A stretch of DNA of 64,000 bases from contig JANSYK010000001.1 of assembly GCA_024742485.1 (NCBI GenBank), forward strand, positions 1,922,001 through 1,986,000, written 5' to 3'. Under the pieces are notes generated by a model that worked only from the letters and a program-made list of their open reading frames with translations, was not told the origin of the DNA and did no database searches. Position numbers and translations under genes: made by a program. The stretch is from Alphaproteobacteria bacterium. Lineage in GTDB: Bacteria > Pseudomonadota > Alphaproteobacteria > Rhizobiales > Rhizobiaceae. This document shows, one piece after another, positions 51,744 to 61,015 of the stretch; the first letter of the stretch is position 1, and the number at the start of each line of letters is the position of its first letter.

Positions 51744-53297
51744 TTGGCGGGTCATCTAACAATTGGTGTTGATATCGGAACGACAAACGTCAAGGCGTCA
51801 ATTCTTGACACGACGACGGGCAAGATCGTTGCATTCGGATCAAAGGAACATCCTCTGTTCCATCCAAATCCCGGATGGGCTGAACAGGAAGCCGATAACT
51901 ACTGGAGCGCCGTCGTATCAGCCATCCGGCAATGTCTGGAACAGGGAAATTTTGCGGACGACATAGCCGGTATCGCGCTGTCCGGTCTCGTCGGAGTGAC
52001 GTTGCCGGTCAACGACAAGGGAAAGCCCTTGCGGCCTGCCATGATCTGGATGGATTCCCGAACCGAGCCGGAATGCGATGACATCCGCTCGACGGTTGGC
52101 GAAGACACCATCAACCACAACAATGGCAACCGGATCGCGCCCTGGTTCATTGACCCGAAAGCGCTCTGGATCAAGAAACACGAGCCACATATTTTCAATG
52201 CAACCCACAAATTCCTGTCGCCATCGGGATACTGCACTTACAGAATGTGCGGAAATTTCACCATGAACACCGGCGATGCGGGGCTCGCCTATGCCTATGA
52301 ATATCAAAAGGAATCGTGGAACGAGAAGGTCGCCAATGCGCTTGGCATTCCACTCGACAAATTTCCTCGCCTCTATCAGTCCCATGAACCGGTAGGTGAA
52401 GTCACTCCGCAGGCAGCCGAAGAAACCGGACTTCGTGTCGGCACAATTGTCGCAGCCGGCGGAACCGACATCAGTTCCGCAGCGCTCGGTGTGGGCGTCA
52501 CCAAGGCAGGGCAAGCCTTTTACTCAATGGGTACGGGTTCCAATATCGGCATCATGATTCCAACCGAGCAAACGGTTGACGAATACCGGATATTGAAATG
52601 GCCTCATGTCCTTCCCGGGCTGACCATGTTCGATGCGCCAATGGCTTTCACCGGAGCATCTTTGAAATGGTATCGGGATCATTTCGGACAATCGGAGAAC
52701 CGAGTGGCCGAGCGTATGGAGCAGAATGTTTTTGACCTCTTCACCGAGCAGGCCAAACATGTCCCCCCCTGCGCCAACGGGCTGATGTATCTGCCCTATC
52801 TCGGCAACTCACTGGCTCCGAACTGGAACAGCAATGCCACGGGCGTGTTCTTTGGCGTTCAGCCAACCACATCCCGCCAGACAATGATAAGGGCGCTGAT
52901 CGAAGGCGTCGCCTTCGACCTTTTGTCTAACTTCCGGATCGCAGAAAGCGCCGGCGCCAAGATCGACAATCTGGTCCTCAATGGCGGCCCGACAAAAAGC
53001 CGGCTCTGGAACCAGATCACCGCCAATGTGGTCAACCGGCCATTGAAGGTTCCCGACATCGGTGAAGCCGCCCCCATTGGTGACGCCATCCTCGCGGGGG
53101 TTGCCGCCGGAATATATTCCAATCCGATCGAGCCCCTCGATCAAATCGTCACGATCAAGGAAACGATCGATCCGGACCCAGAAACCCACAAGCGATATGC
53201 GGATTTTTTCGAACTCTGGTCCTCTGTCTATGCAAGCCTGAAAAGCGAAATGGATCAGCACAGGGCGCTGCTCAACAAGTACCAGGTCGGTAAATGA
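51744..53297 (+). CDS. FGGY-family carbohydrate kinase
   Basis: A 517-aa FGGY kinase (xylulokinase/gluconokinase-like). The N-terminal phosphate loop is G-V-D-I-G-T-T-N-V-K, the adenosine region has A-G-G-T-D and M-G-T-G-S-N, and a C-terminal N-G-G-P-T-K-S-R-L-W segment is present. It starts at TTG 51744, seven bases after GGGAGGA. It phosphorylates the imported sugar or polyol. Its stop overlaps the ATPase gene as ATGA, so transport and phosphorylation are made together. Confidence 0.9.
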   Translation: MAGHLTIGVDIGTTNVKASILDTTTGKIVAFGSKEHPLFHPNPGWAEQEADNYWSAVVSAIRQCLEQGNFADDIAGIALSGLVGVTLPVNDKGKPLRPAMIWMDSRTEPECDDIRSTVGEDTINHNNGNRIAPWFIDPKALWIKKHEPHIFNATHKFLSPSGYCTYRMCGNFTMNTGDAGLAYAYEYQKESWNEKVANALGIPLDKFPRLYQSHEPVGEVTPQAAEETGLRVGTIVAAGGTDISSAALGVGVTKAGQAFYSMGTGSNIGIMIPTEQTVDEYRILKWPHVLPGLTMFDAPMAFTGASLKWYRDHFGQSENRVAERMEQNVFDLFTEQAKHVPPCANGLMYLPYLGNSLAPNWNSNATGVFFGVQPTTSRQTMIRALIEGVAFDLLSNFRIAESAGAKIDNLVLNGGPTKSRLWNQITANVVNRPLKVPDIGEAAPIGDAILAGVAAGIYSNPIEPLDQIVTIKETIDPDPETHKRYADFFELWSSVYASLKSEMDQHRALLNKYQVGK

Positions 53298-54784
53298 CGC
53301 AGACGACACCGCTTCTCGAAGTTAGAGATCTGTCAAAGGCGTTTCCTGGCGTTCAGGCGCTTGATAACGTCTCCTTTGATCTCAACGCCGGGGAAGTGCA
53401 CAGCCTGATCGGAGAAAACGGCGCCGGCAAATCGACGCTGCTGTCATGCATCAATGGCTTGCAGAAGCCAACCAGCGGCAAGATTTACATCGATGGACGG
53501 CTTGCCGCCTTCAACAGCCCCGTCGACGCCATCGGTCAGCGCCTTTCCATGGTTCATCAGGAACTTGTGCTTTGTCCCAATCTGACGGTCGCGGAAAACA
53601 TTTTTCTTGGTCGAGAACCCAAGGGTCCTGGCGGCCTCAAGGATACAGCCCGTCTTGAAAGGGACGCTAGCGATCTTCTTGCTCAGCTGAGGGTGTCAAT
53701 CGATCCATCCGGCAAACTGGGACTTCTCAGTCTGAACGAGCAGCAAATCGTCGAGATCTGTCGCGCGCTCGCAGCGGACCCGAAAGTCATCGTCCTGGAT
53801 GAGCCGACCGCATCCTTGAATGACGACCAGGTCGAACATCTTTTGGGGATCATCCGCGATCTGAAGAAGCGAGGCCTCGGGATCGTTTATGTATCGCATC
53901 GTCTCAATGAGGTGCTGGACATTTCTGACCGGATTACGGTTCTGAGGGATGGCCAGGTCGTCGCCACGGAACGCGCCGAAGGCACCGATCGGGGACAGCT
54001 GGTTTCCCTTATGGTCGGGCGGGAACGCAAACCGGGAGAAAACGTCTATTCCAGGCGCGAACTCGGCGAAATCGTTCTGGATGCTCAAAAGATCGGCAAT
54101 TCGCATTTCCGCGATGTTTCCTTTTCACTGCGCAAAGGTGAGATACTCGGCATTGCAGGCCTGTTGGGGTGCCAGAGGGAGGCTGTTGTGCGTTCTCTCT
54201 TTGGTGCACAGAAGATCGACGACGGCAAACTGGTCGTGCATGGCAAAATTCAGAACTTCCGCTCGCCCCATGACGCAATCGACAATGGCATTGCCTTCAT
54301 GGCGGCCGATCGCAAGCAGGAGGGGCTTGTGCTGAATATGACCGTCGCCGACAACATCTCTCTGACCATTCTCGATCGACTGACCGCATTCGGCTTTTTA
54401 AAGCGGGGCTCCGTTCTTGAGATGACGCGGAAAATGATCGATCTGCTGGCCATAAAAGTCAGTGCCGTCACACAACACGTCTCGCAATTGTCAGGCGGCA
54501 ATCAGCAAAAGGTCGTCATAGGTAAGTGGATAGCGAGAAAATGCGACATAATCATCGCTGAAGATCCGACCCGTGGAGTGGATGTCGGTGCCAAATACGA
54601 GATTTGGCGCGCCATACAGAGCCTCGCGGAGGAAGGACGTGCCGTCATTCTGCTGACAACCGAACTCGAAGAAATGATGACCGCCTGCGACAGGATCATT
54701 GTCATGGGCCGGGGTCGGATAACGGGAACGTTTCGGCGTGACGAGTTTTCAGCAGAGACAATCGCTCATCGTTTCTTCGTTTAG
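53294..54784 (+). CDS. Ribose-type ABC transporter ATP-binding protein
   Basis: A 496-aa RbsA-type double ATPase. Domain 1 has Walker A G-E-N-G-A-G-K-S-T and L-D-E-P-T-A; domain 2 has a degenerate P-loop (G-L-L-G-C-Q-R-E) and signature L-S-G-G-N-Q-Q-K. It completes the importer of this operon. About 100 AT-rich bases, which may hold an internal promoter, separate it from the desaturase-like gene. Confidence 0.92.
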   Translation: MTQTTPLLEVRDLSKAFPGVQALDNVSFDLNAGEVHSLIGENGAGKSTLLSCINGLQKPTSGKIYIDGRLAAFNSPVDAIGQRLSMVHQELVLCPNLTVAENIFLGREPKGPGGLKDTARLERDASDLLAQLRVSIDPSGKLGLLSLNEQQIVEICRALAADPKVIVLDEPTASLNDDQVEHLLGIIRDLKKRGLGIVYVSHRLNEVLDISDRITVLRDGQVVATERAEGTDRGQLVSLMVGRERKPGENVYSRRELGEIVLDAQKIGNSHFRDVSFSLRKGEILGIAGLLGCQREAVVRSLFGAQKIDDGKLVVHGKIQNFRSPHDAIDNGIAFMAADRKQEGLVLNMTVADNISLTILDRLTAFGFLKRGSVLEMTRKMIDLLAIKVSAVTQHVSQLSGGNQQKVVIGKWIARKCDIIIAEDPTRGVDVGAKYEIWRAIQSLAEEGRAVILLTTELEEMMTACDRIIVMGRGRITGTFRRDEFSAETIAHRFFV

Positions 54785-54884
54785 CATCCATTTGTGAATT
54801 CGATAGTCCGATGGGAACAATGAATTTTCCGGCCTCATGGGAAAAAAATACTATTGGAATCAACACGTGAATCGGGAGTAGCGA

Positions 54885-55877
54885 ATGACTGGAAATGACG
54901 TAGCAAGTTTCGCTGGGATCGGAGGAATAGGAAGCAGAATCTGGCCTCTGACCGGCCCGGAAATTGTATCCCGCAAGGTTCTCAAGGAACTGCGGGTCCG
55001 CAGCAATGGACCTGGCCTTTTCAATCTGGCGATCCACATTCTTGCTCTTCTGGTAACCGGGTTCCTGGTTTATCTGAGCGCCGGGATACTGTGGTTGCAG
55101 ATACCCGCCATGATCCTATACGGAACGGTCATCGTCCTGAGCTTTGCGCCATTACACGAGTGTTCTCACGGCACGGCCTTCAAGACCCGATGGATGAACC
55201 ACGCCCTTGGATATGTCATCGCGACGATGACGTTTAGGCCATTTCTCTACTTTAAATACCGTCACGCCGCCCATCACACATACACCCAGCATGAGGATCG
55301 CGATCCCGACATCGTGCCGTTTCCCCATTCACTCCTGGACTATTTTGCCCAGATCATCGGCGCGGGTTTCTGGCCCAAACTTTTTGGCACTTTATGGCGC
55401 GGAACGACCGGGCGGTTCAATGAAGAAGAACTCGGATTCCTGCCCGAAAGCGTTCGCACGCAGGTATCGAATGAAATCCGTCTGCAGTGTCTGTTCTATC
55501 TCGTTTTGATCGCGGGGTCGGTCTATTTTCAAAGCACCGTTCTACTTGTCTATTGGCTTGTTCCCCGCATTATCGGGGAGCCCGTGCTGCGCTCTATCCG
55601 TATGGCCGAACATACCGGCGCAGAAGAAAGCCCAAACCTCCTTGCCAACACGCGCACAACAATCGCCAATCCGATCCTGCGGCAGCTCTACTGGAATATG
55701 CCTTACCATGCCGAGCATCATCTCGCTTCATCTGTTCCGTTTCATGCGCTCGGCAAACTGCATGCCCATGTCGAGCCACATCTTGAGTGCGTGACAAAGG
55801 GGTATTTTACCGTTCACCGCGAAATCATCCGGGATGTCATGTCATCACGCAAACACGACGTCATCAGTCCCAATTGA
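54885..55877 (+). CDS. Membrane di-iron fatty acid desaturase/hydroxylase-family protein
   Basis: A 330-aa integral membrane di-iron enzyme. The three histidine boxes are H-E-C-S-H, H-A-A-H-H and H-A-E-H-H, with two hydrophobic hairpins (about 48-95 and 205-235). The superfamily covers desaturases, alkane and xylene hydroxylases and other oxygenases that receive electrons from a reductase/ferredoxin chain. ATG 54885 follows GGGAG. A FAD reductase gene begins two bases after the stop, and a Rieske ferredoxin leads the cluster, so hydroxylation or oxidative dealkylation of the transported compound is plausible; fatty-acid desaturation is the alternative. Confidence 0.87.
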   Translation: MTGNDVASFAGIGGIGSRIWPLTGPEIVSRKVLKELRVRSNGPGLFNLAIHILALLVTGFLVYLSAGILWLQIPAMILYGTVIVLSFAPLHECSHGTAFKTRWMNHALGYVIATMTFRPFLYFKYRHAAHHTYTQHEDRDPDIVPFPHSLLDYFAQIIGAGFWPKLFGTLWRGTTGRFNEEELGFLPESVRTQVSNEIRLQCLFYLVLIAGSVYFQSTVLLVYWLVPRIIGEPVLRSIRMAEHTGAEESPNLLANTRTTIANPILRQLYWNMPYHAEHHLASSVPFHALGKLHAHVEPHLECVTKGYFTVHREIIRDVMSSRKHDVISPN

Positions 55878-55879
55878 CG

Positions 55880-57142
55880 ATGAAGAGTGAACAAGCGGAC
55901 ACACCCGGTGTTGTCATTGTCGGCGCGGGACACTCCGGTGGTCGTGCAGCTGAAAGGCTGCGTGCTTTTGGCTACGACAAGCCGATCACTGTTATCGGAC
56001 AGGAGAGCCATCGGCCTTATGAGCGTCCGCCATTGTCAAAGGCCGTTTTGACCGCCAAAGCCCCGGTTGAACCACCGTTCCTGCTTACCGATGACAAATG
56101 GACGGCATTGCAGGTCAAATTCCTCCCGAACACATCCTGCCTGTCCATCGACCGCGCCACGACAACAGTCACGTTGTCGACCGGAGTGAGGCTTGCCTAT
56201 GAAAAGCTGGTCCTGGCAACAGGATTGGCTCCAGGATCGATACCGCAACTCAGCCTGAACGATCGCGGCATATGCTGCGTAAATGCCTTTGACGATGCCG
56301 CACTGCTCCGGAGCCATCTGCACGAGGCGAACAATGTCGTCATTGTCGGAGCCGGATTCATCGGACTGGAGGTCGCCGCGAGCGCCAGGCAACTTGGTGC
56401 CGCGGTGACCATCATCGAAATTGCCGACCGACCGCTGCAGCGAATGCTGCCGATGCATCTGTCGAACTGGATTGCGGACTGGCATCGGGACCGCGGCGTC
56501 GATATCCGCTGTGGACGTCGGATTGCTTCGCACAAACCGGATGAGGAGTGCCACCTCGTTACGCTTGATGACGACAGCGAATTGAAAGCCGACCTGATCG
56601 TGATCGGAATCGGCGGCAAACCGCGCGTGGACTTGGCAGCACGGGCCGGCTTGTGCGTCAACAACGGTGTGACCGTCGATGCTCAGTGCAGAAGCTCCGA
56701 TCGGAACATCTACGCAATCGGCGATATTGCACATCACCATCCCGGGCACGGCAGGTATTCCAGGCGGCTGGAAAGCTGGAAAAACGCCGAGGACAGCGCC
56801 GCGATAGCGGCAAAGGATATTTGTGGCGAACCGGCGCGATATGACCAGATCCCGTGGTTCTGGACCGATCAGTTTGGAAACAACCTGCAAATGACGGGAG
56901 AGATTCCGGATCACGCCGACATTTATGAGCGCGGCCGGATCGGAGAGTCCGGGTACCTTGCCTTTTATACGCAGGAAGAACAGCTGATAGGGGCGTTTGG
57001 CATCGATTGTGGAGGCGATATCCGCAAAGCCCGTGGCCACATTGAAAAATCCAGGCCTGTTACACGGGCGATCCTGGACAAGGCAGGCCTTTCTTTGAAA
57101 ATCAGCCCGAATGTGTCTGCTGCGGAGGAGCTGTCAGCATGA
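55880..57142 (+). CDS. FAD/NAD(P)-dependent ferredoxin reductase
   Basis: A 420-aa BphA4/rubredoxin reductase-type protein. FAD binding is by V-I-V-G-A-G-H-S-G-G near the N-terminus, NAD binding by V-I-V-G-A-G-F-I-G-L, and the second FAD segment by I-Y-A-I-G-D-I-A; a C-terminal reductase domain follows. Such proteins pass electrons from NADH to a [2Fe-2S] ferredoxin. It starts two bases after the di-iron oxygenase gene. Confidence 0.92.
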   Translation: MKSEQADTPGVVIVGAGHSGGRAAERLRAFGYDKPITVIGQESHRPYERPPLSKAVLTAKAPVEPPFLLTDDKWTALQVKFLPNTSCLSIDRATTTVTLSTGVRLAYEKLVLATGLAPGSIPQLSLNDRGICCVNAFDDAALLRSHLHEANNVVIVGAGFIGLEVAASARQLGAAVTIIEIADRPLQRMLPMHLSNWIADWHRDRGVDIRCGRRIASHKPDEECHLVTLDDDSELKADLIVIGIGGKPRVDLAARAGLCVNNGVTVDAQCRSSDRNIYAIGDIAHHHPGHGRYSRRLESWKNAEDSAAIAAKDICGEPARYDQIPWFWTDQFGNNLQMTGEIPDHADIYERGRIGESGYLAFYTQEEQLIGAFGIDCGGDIRKARGHIEKSRPVTRAILDKAGLSLKISPNVSAAEELSA

Positions 57143-58248
57143 ACAACGCCTCCGCTGCAATCTGCGCCGGGCCAGATACTCCACTGGAGATCGCCGAAAT
57201 CGCCGTTGCTCCTCCGCAGGACGGTGAAGTACTGGTCGAGATCGTGGCCAGTGGCCTGTGCCACACGGACCTGACCGCACTCGATGGCGAGAACGCGTCA
57301 GCAGTGTATCCGCTGATTCCCGGGCACGAGGGTGCAGGTCGCGTCATTGAAACAGGCCCCGGCGTTAAATCACTCAGCGAAGGCGATCATGTCATACCCC
57401 TTTATGGTCCCGAATGCGGCAGCTGCTCAATGTGCCGGTCACAGCGCACAAATCTTTGCTGGACGATCAAGAAAACCCGGGACAAGGGCGTCATGCCAAA
57501 TGGAACATCCAGATTCTCTCGCGGCGGTCAAACCGTTCACCATTTCATGGGCACGTCGACACTTTCACGCTATACGGTCGTTCCCGAAATCGCCCTTGCA
57601 AAAATCCGGCGGGACGTGCCTCTGGATGAGATATGCCTGTTCGGATGCGGTGTCACAACCGGTGTGGGAGCAGCATTGCAACATATCAGGCCCGGAGACA
57701 AAGTTGCTGTTTTTGGCCTGGGCGGCATTGGCATCAACATTATCCAGGGCGCCAGAATTGCCGGTGCATCACAAATCATCGGGATCGACCTGACGGAAAC
57801 GAAGGAAGCACTGGCCACGCAATATGGGATGACCCATTTCGTCAGTGCTACGGCCGGTTCCGACAATCCGGTTGAAGTCATTCGCGAGTTGACATCCGGT
57901 GGTGTGGATGTGGCGTTTGAATGCACCGGGCTCATTTCCGTCATGAGACAGTCGTTTGACTGCTCCGTTGCCGGATGGGGCAAATCAATCCTCCTTGGTG
58001 TAGAACCACCGGCCGCGGAGATGGCTTTTCCACCGGTTGGTGTCCGGTATGGCAAATCGATCCACGGAAGTTATTTCGGCGGCATCAAGGGGCGCAGCGG
58101 CCTTGGCAAGCTCATTGATCTGTTTGTCGATGGTGAAATTGATCTATCGGGACAGATCTCACATCAGTTTCCACTTTCCGGCGTCAATGAGGGATTCCGC
58201 CTGATGCGCCAGGGAATGTCTGTTCGCAGCATCATACGGTTCGAGTAG
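57139..58248 (+). CDS. Zinc-dependent alcohol dehydrogenase (class III-like MDR)
   Basis: A 369-aa medium-chain dehydrogenase. Catalytic zinc ligands are in G-L-C-H-T-D and G-H-E-G; structural zinc cysteines in C-G-S-C-S-M-C-x7-C; the nucleotide motif is G-L-G-G-I-G. Class III-like members include formaldehyde/S-hydroxymethyl-glutathione dehydrogenase and aryl or alkyl alcohol dehydrogenases. ATG 57139 overlaps the reductase stop. It probably oxidises the alcohol, or formaldehyde adduct, made by the oxygenase. Confidence 0.92.
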   Translation: MNNASAAICAGPDTPLEIAEIAVAPPQDGEVLVEIVASGLCHTDLTALDGENASAVYPLIPGHEGAGRVIETGPGVKSLSEGDHVIPLYGPECGSCSMCRSQRTNLCWTIKKTRDKGVMPNGTSRFSRGGQTVHHFMGTSTLSRYTVVPEIALAKIRRDVPLDEICLFGCGVTTGVGAALQHIRPGDKVAVFGLGGIGINIIQGARIAGASQIIGIDLTETKEALATQYGMTHFVSATAGSDNPVEVIRELTSGGVDVAFECTGLISVMRQSFDCSVAGWGKSILLGVEPPAAEMAFPPVGVRYGKSIHGSYFGGIKGRSGLGKLIDLFVDGEIDLSGQISHQFPLSGVNEGFRLMRQGMSVRSIIRFE

Positions 58249-58251
58249 CAA

Positions 58252-59076
58252 TTGGTCTGGATCAACGAAGCGGACTTTGTCTTTCGCAATCATCATCACG
58301 AGCGGGACAAGATCTATGCGCGTCTTGAAGCCGAGAGTGAGGCGCTGAGACGTTCGCAAGATGCGCTGCTCGACATCCCATATGGTCCCCATCCCCGTTC
58401 GCGCTTCGACTTGTTTATTGCTCCGACATCAAAGAAAATTGTGGTCTTTATTCATGGCGGCTACTGGCAGGGCCATTCGAAGGACCGCTATAGCTGTGTC
58501 GCGGCACCCATGGTGGAACGTGGATACACGACTGCCATTGTCGGCTATCCACTTGCGCCGGAAGTCAGCATCAACACCATCAAATCATGTGTTCTGGACG
58601 CACTTGATGAGATATGCCTGACAATGGGCAGACACACGCACCGGCCGGATCGGGTGCTACTTGCAGGTCATTCGGCTGGAGGGCATTTGGCCACCTGGGC
58701 ATCACTGGCCTGGGATCAGAACAGGCTACCGGTTTCGGCCGTCATCCCGATCAGCGGTATTTTCAATCTCGTTCCGATCATAGAAACATCGATCAATGAA
58801 TCCCTGGGATTGATCCCGGCTTCAGCGATGGCATTGAGCCCCATCAGTTACGACCCACCTGCCATGCCGGTCGTCGCCATTGCTGGATGTTGCGAGACGG
58901 AAGGTTTCAAGACCCAATCACGTGACTATGTCGATCATTGCAATTCCTCCGATCACGGAAGTGCGGAACTCGTTTGGATCGACCGGGCCAATCACTACTC
59001 GATCCTTCTCGATTTTTTTCAAACAAATTCGAAAATTCTGGGTAAAATCGACGAGTACATGGACCGTTGCCGGTAG
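58252..59076 (+). CDS. Alpha/beta hydrolase, arylformamidase-like
   Basis: A 274-aa hydrolase of the kynurenine-formamidase/esterase type. The oxyanion motif is H-G-G-Y-W, the nucleophile elbow G-H-S-A-G-G with Ser near residue 143, and a late His lies in R-A-N-H-Y-S. It starts at TTG 58252, three bases after the dehydrogenase stop; the ribosome site is weak. No tryptophan-degradation gene is near, so a formyl ester, thioester or amide made by this pathway is a better guess than formylkynurenine. Confidence 0.85.
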   Translation: MVWINEADFVFRNHHHERDKIYARLEAESEALRRSQDALLDIPYGPHPRSRFDLFIAPTSKKIVVFIHGGYWQGHSKDRYSCVAAPMVERGYTTAIVGYPLAPEVSINTIKSCVLDALDEICLTMGRHTHRPDRVLLAGHSAGGHLATWASLAWDQNRLPVSAVIPISGIFNLVPIIETSINESLGLIPASAMALSPISYDPPAMPVVAIAGCCETEGFKTQSRDYVDHCNSSDHGSAELVWIDRANHYSILLDFFQTNSKILGKIDEYMDRCR

Positions 59077-59136
59077 GGGACGGAAAAAAGTGGAAAAAGA
59101 TCCGGTCGCGCCAATGCGTAATCGGAGGGAGAGAGC

Positions 59137-60033
59137 ATGGCCGGGCGTGATCGGCTGAGATATGTGAATTTCAATCAATTGCGATCATTTTATGCCGTCG
59201 CTCTTGAATTGAATTTCACCAAAGCGGCCGAATGGTTGAGTATCGGCCAGCCGACGGTGACGACACAGGTCAAGGATCTTGAAGAGGCCTATGACGTTCA
59301 ACTGTTTCATCGCTCACCACAAGGTTTGGAATTGACCGACACCGGGCACGCCCTTTTGTCTTTGGCGCGTCAGAAATTTGCCCTGGAAGATCAGGCACAC
59401 ACACTTTTGACATCGACCGGGAACTCCTTTGCGGGCCGGCTTCACATTGGCACGGTTGGGCCGTTTTTCGTGATGGATCTTCTATCGGAGTATTCGGAAC
59501 GATATCCGCTGATCAAAGTCTCGGTCGAAAGTGGCAATTCGGACGCAATCTATCAGCGGCTTTTGAACTTCGAAGTCGACGTCGCCATTCTGGGACAGGA
59601 TTATCAGGATCACAAACTTGAAGCCATCAATCTGGGTCATCACGAAATCACGATCATCGTGAACAGATCGCACGCGTGGTCTGGCCGCAACAATGTTGAC
59701 CTGGCCGAGTTGGACGGGCAACGGATGATCTATCGCGAGGAGGGATCAATGACGCGGCGGGCCCTCGAGGAAAAGCTTGAAGCAAAGAACATCCGCCCCA
59801 ATGTCGTCATGGAACTTGCAAGGGATTCCGTTGTCGAGGCGGTCTCCGCCGGATTGGGTGCGGGAATCATTGCACGCGATGAACTCCCGGAAACCAGTCA
59901 GCTGAAGCAACTGCAGATTCGCGACGAAACGCCGTTTACCCATTCCTACGCTGTCTGTCTGAAAGAGCGCCTGGCAATCACGCCCATTCAGGTTTTCATG
60001 AATCTGGCCAGGAACAACGGCAAAGTGCCATAA
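59137..60033 (+). CDS. LysR-family transcriptional regulator
   Basis: A 298-aa LysR regulator with N-terminal helix-turn-helix (L-N-F-T-K-A-A-E-W-L-S-I-G-Q-P-T-V-T-T-Q) and a substrate domain. It differs from the two other LysR proteins of the window and is of the CysB/phosphonate-cluster branch by general look. It is the last gene in the rightward cluster and may control it. The effector is unknown. Confidence 0.9.
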   Translation: MAGRDRLRYVNFNQLRSFYAVALELNFTKAAEWLSIGQPTVTTQVKDLEEAYDVQLFHRSPQGLELTDTGHALLSLARQKFALEDQAHTLLTSTGNSFAGRLHIGTVGPFFVMDLLSEYSERYPLIKVSVESGNSDAIYQRLLNFEVDVAILGQDYQDHKLEAINLGHHEITIIVNRSHAWSGRNNVDLAELDGQRMIYREEGSMTRRALEEKLEAKNIRPNVVMELARDSVVEAVSAGLGAGIIARDELPETSQLKQLQIRDETPFTHSYAVCLKERLAITPIQVFMNLARNNGKVP

Positions 60034-60111
60034 CCACTTCGGCCTGACATCAAGTTCCCGAAACCAGCCGGCACTGGCCAATTTCTCTTTCCGCTGCCCG
60101 CATGGATCGCC

Positions 60112-61002
60112 TCAACCACTGCGCGCCAATCGTCTTGCGATCAAAGGTGCAGCCAGCGTGCACAACACGAATATGCCTGTCAGGAGCCGCAAATCGGATG
60201 GCCTGAGACCCAGTGCCAGCGCGAGAGCCACAACCTGAAAATAGATCAGCGCCCCTACCACCGGCGCCGCAATCTGCCGCGCCAGGTTCTTGTTTCCGAC
60301 AATGGCCTCACCAAGGATCGTTGCCGCCAGACCGATGATCAGAACGCCAGCGCCCATGGTCACATCCGCATAGCTTTGATACTGGGCCATGACAGCCCCA
60401 CCAAAAGCACTTAAGGCGCCCGCCAGTCCGAGGCCGCCGACAATATACCAGCCAGTCGCCAGGCCCTGCGCCCGTGACATCATCTGATTGGCCCCGACCG
60501 AGCGCAGTGCCACTCCGATCTCCGTATGCAGGAACCAGAACAGCGCGCCACAAACCAGAAGGATAATGACCATCAGCAGGGCAAATTGCGACAGGGGCGC
60601 ACCCCCGTCGGCATTGAGCAATTGTGTGAAAATCGTATCGAAATCGAAGAGCGCAGTATTCGGTTTCCCCATGATGCGGATATTGATGCTGAACAGCATC
60701 GTCAGGACTATGATCCCTGCCAGCAGAGAGGGTATCTTCAACAACAGATGAATGATGGCCGTCGCTCCACCCGCCACGACACCCGCCAGGATCGCCACCA
60801 CCAGGCCCAAAACGGGATTGTACCCGGCCGCCAGAAGTGTCGCGAGAACAGCGCCACCGAGTGGGAATGTTCCCTCAGACGTCAAATCAGGCAGGGACAA
60901 CACTCTGAACGGGATCATCACACCGAGCGCCACGAAAGCATAGACCGCTCCTTGTGCCAGACTCACCGGAAAAAGGTTGAGATAGACCGAGATGAATTCC
61001 AT
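60112..61002 (-). CDS. ABC transporter permease, Trp/Tyr (TrpY-like) type
   Basis: A 296-aa inner-membrane permease with about eight hydrophobic helices. L-S-L-P-D-L-T-S-E-G-T-F-P-L-G-G near residue 40 and G-E-A-I-V-G near residue 230 mark the family that works with ABC_sub_bind-type binding proteins. It is the last gene of a four-gene leftward operon. Confidence 0.9.
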   Translation of the reverse strand: MEFISVYLNLFPVSLAQGAVYAFVALGVMIPFRVLSLPDLTSEGTFPLGGAVLATLLAAGYNPVLGLVVAILAGVVAGGATAIIHLLLKIPSLLAGIIVLTMLFSINIRIMGKPNTALFDFDTIFTQLLNADGGAPLSQFALLMVIILLVCGALFWFLHTEIGVALRSVGANQMMSRAQGLATGWYIVGGLGLAGALSAFGGAVMAQYQSYADVTMGAGVLIIGLAATILGEAIVGNKNLARQIAAPVVGALIYFQVVALALALGLRPSDLRLLTGIFVLCTLAAPLIARRLARSG

Positions 61003-61015
61003 GACACGCCTCGCT

